Shown piece by piece: positions 6,570 to 7,710 of a stretch of 7,710 nucleotides of DNA. The stretch is taken from contig JAGRHW010000163.1 in the NCBI GenBank assembly GCA_020444765.1, forward strand, positions 1 through 7,710. Reading direction: 5' to 3'. Under the pieces are notes generated by a model. That model did not search any database. It saw only the letters and a program-made list of their open reading frames with translations, and was not told the DNA's origin. The DNA is from Gammaproteobacteria bacterium. GTDB lineage: Bacteria > Pseudomonadota > Gammaproteobacteria > Granulosicoccales > Granulosicoccaceae. Within the stretch, counting starts at the first letter, position 1. Each line of letters opens with the position of its first letter. The position numbers and the translations under genes were made by a program.

Positions 6570-7219
6570 GCGCAGAACCGATACTTCTGTTGGATCTGGA
6601 CTGCGTGACGATCTACGGCGGGAATCCGCGAGATAGCCTGCCGCCTGAAATATATCAATTGCACCCGGACATGGTCCAGCGACTAAGTGAAACCTCTATC
6701 CCGGTCGTTCTGTTTACCCATCGTTCGAGGCAGGAAGCGATGAAAATCCTGTCGTTTTTCGCAGAACGGCAGCTGACCTTCGCGGCTTGTATCTCTGCCA
6801 GGGAATTGTTCTATTCGGCGCTTCGACAAGGTCGGGTGCTTGATCTGCTGAGACAGGGTTTGAGCAAGAAACACGGCATCCGCTGGGTCGCCGGACAGTT
6901 CGATACCGGTGCAGCCAACCTGGTGTTGATTGACGATAAACCGGAGAACCTGAAAGAAGTGTTGATCGAAGGTGCCCGGGTCGCCGTTCATGCGCCGTTT
7001 GAAATACAGGATAATCAGGTCACCACCTTTGAACTCGCCGAGCTTTTCGACATTCTGCATGATAATCCGGCTGAAAAGTACAAGGGTGTGATTGAATTGA
7101 CTCCGGTCAGCCGTGATCTTTCCAGTTTGCCGGTAATCGGCGAAATCCACCGGAACAGTCCCGATTTGTTTGAAAGCGTCAGGAGATTTGGTCGACGTGC
7201 GCGAAAAAAACTGAGTTGA
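6566..7219 (+). CDS. HAD-superfamily hydrolase, candidate phosphoribosyl 5'-phosphatase
   Basis: The 217-residue protein shows the HAD motifs in order. Motif I is LLLDLDCV with D10 (nucleophile) and D12 (acid/base), the DxD form of phosphatases. Motif II is VVLFTHRSR with T51. A lysine pair at 101-102 (SKKHGI) can serve as motif III. Motif IV is LVLIDDKPENL with D123/D124 binding Mg2+. A helical insertion between about 55 and 100 suggests a small cap. After motif IV there is a long tail ending in a basic stretch (RRFGRRARKKLS), which could hold the enzyme at the membrane or to its partner. The start is taken as TTG 6566, giving a TTGA overlap with the preceding stop and good spacing from GAGGAG; GTG 6560 would add two residues. 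The tight coupling to a PRPP-using transferase suggests that it removes the 5'-phosphate from a phosphoribosylated glycan. Other phosphorylated sugars are possible substrates, and no specific family was recognised. Confidence 0.78.
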   Translation: MSAEPILLLDLDCVTIYGGNPRDSLPPEIYQLHPDMVQRLSETSIPVVLFTHRSRQEAMKILSFFAERQLTFAACISARELFYSALRQGRVLDLLRQGLSKKHGIRWVAGQFDTGAANLVLIDDKPENLKEVLIEGARVAVHAPFEIQDNQVTTFELAELFDILHDNPAEKYKGVIELTPVSRDLSSLPVIGEIHRNSPDLFESVRRFGRRARKKLS

Positions 7220-7227
7220 GCAAGCGC

Positions 7228-7710
7228 ATGAAAATTGTATTCGTTCTGCCGACCTTTAACCCTGGTGGCGCTGAAAATGTGATGGTGCGGTTGGCCAATC
7301 ATTTTCAAGCGCAGTATGACGTTCATATTTTGGTTATCAAAGGCGGTGGAATACTGCAGGAAAACATCAGGCAAAGCATTCCAGTCCATGATCTGAAATG
7401 CGATAGGGTCAGGCATGCATTTGGTCTGTTGCGAGGCAGAATCAAATCCCTGGAGCCGGATATTGTCTTTTCCTCGATTTCCCGATTGAATATTTTACTA
7501 TCCCTGATCAGATTATCCCTGCGGGAAAAATTCCGCCTGATTCTGCGTGAGGTGAATACGCCCTCGGTTGCGCTACAAGCAACCGGTTCACCAGGTTTGT
7601 ATAAATTTCTCTATAAGTTGTTATACCCGAGGGCGGAAGTCATTATCTGTCAGTCGGATGACATGCTGGGTGAAATGCAGACGGAAATCGGGCTTGTCAA
7701 AAACAAACTG
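7228..7710 (+). CDS. GT-B fold glycosyltransferase (GT4-like), N-terminal part (3' truncated by window)
   Basis: An open frame from ATG 7228 runs off the window after 161 codons. It begins MKIVFVLPTFNPGGAENVMVR; the beta strand followed by GGAE and an R-LANHF helix (about 13-26) is the acceptor-domain signature of GT4 glycosyltransferases. Later features are EPDIVFSSISRLNILLSL (about 76-93) and PRAEVIICQSDDM (about 134-146), matching the strand-and-serine pattern that precedes the interdomain linker in this fold. The donor-binding domain with its E-x7-E motif is beyond the window, so the sugar is unknown. It presumably adds a residue to the same lipid-linked repeat. The gene follows the HAD gene by 8 bases. 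An in-frame TTG at 7216 would extend it by four residues (LSKR) and create another TTGA overlap, but ATG immediately before KIVFVLP fits the family better. Parts of the region look more AT-rich than the wecB end. Confidence 0.85.
   Translation, partial: MKIVFVLPTFNPGGAENVMVRLANHFQAQYDVHILVIKGGGILQENIRQSIPVHDLKCDRVRHAFGLLRGRIKSLEPDIVFSSISRLNILLSLIRLSLREKFRLILREVNTPSVALQATGSPGLYKFLYKLLYPRAEVIICQSDDMLGEMQTEIGLVKNKL

Overview
The window is a stretch of a Wzx/Wzy-dependent surface polysaccharide (O-antigen, capsule or exopolysaccharide) gene cluster. All eight genes are on the + strand, packed tightly enough to be one operon. Coding style, moderately high GC and Shine-Dalgarno use suggest a Gram-negative proteobacterium, probably an environmental gammaproteobacterium; the genus cannot be read from the sequence. 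No rRNA, tRNA, CRISPR array, insertion sequence or convincing internal promoter was seen, and no gap between genes exceeds about 50 bases.

Layout: (1) the last 71 codons of a GT4-type glycosyltransferase, 1-218; (2) a non-hydrolysing UDP-GlcNAc 2-epimerase (wecB type), 256-1359; (3) a Wzx-like flippase, 1411-2655; (4) an AsnB-type glutamine amidotransferase, 2663-4558; (5) a Wzy/O-antigen-ligase-like membrane protein, 4573-5907; (6) a phosphoribosyltransferase-fold protein, 5904-6569; (7) a HAD-superfamily hydrolase, 6566-7219; (8) the first 161 codons of another GT-B glycosyltransferase, 7228-7710.

How they fit: the epimerase supplies UDP-ManNAc (or a derived sugar nucleotide), glycosyltransferases build a repeat unit on undecaprenyl diphosphate at the inner face of the inner membrane, the amidotransferase may amidate a carboxyl-bearing sugar of the repeat, the flippase exports the lipid-linked unit, and the Wzy-like protein polymerises or ligates it.

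The most interesting part is the pair 6-7. A protein with a textbook PRPP-binding motif sits in 4-base overlap with a HAD protein that has an intact DxD phosphatase motif, between the polymerase and a glycosyltransferase. This matches the known two-step logic for ribofuranose in some bacterial glycans: phosphoribosyl transfer from PRPP to the glycan, then removal of the 5'-phosphate. Here the two activities would be on separate polypeptides, and the transferase would have a canonical type I PRTase motif. The inference is that this cluster makes a ribofuranose-containing polysaccharide.
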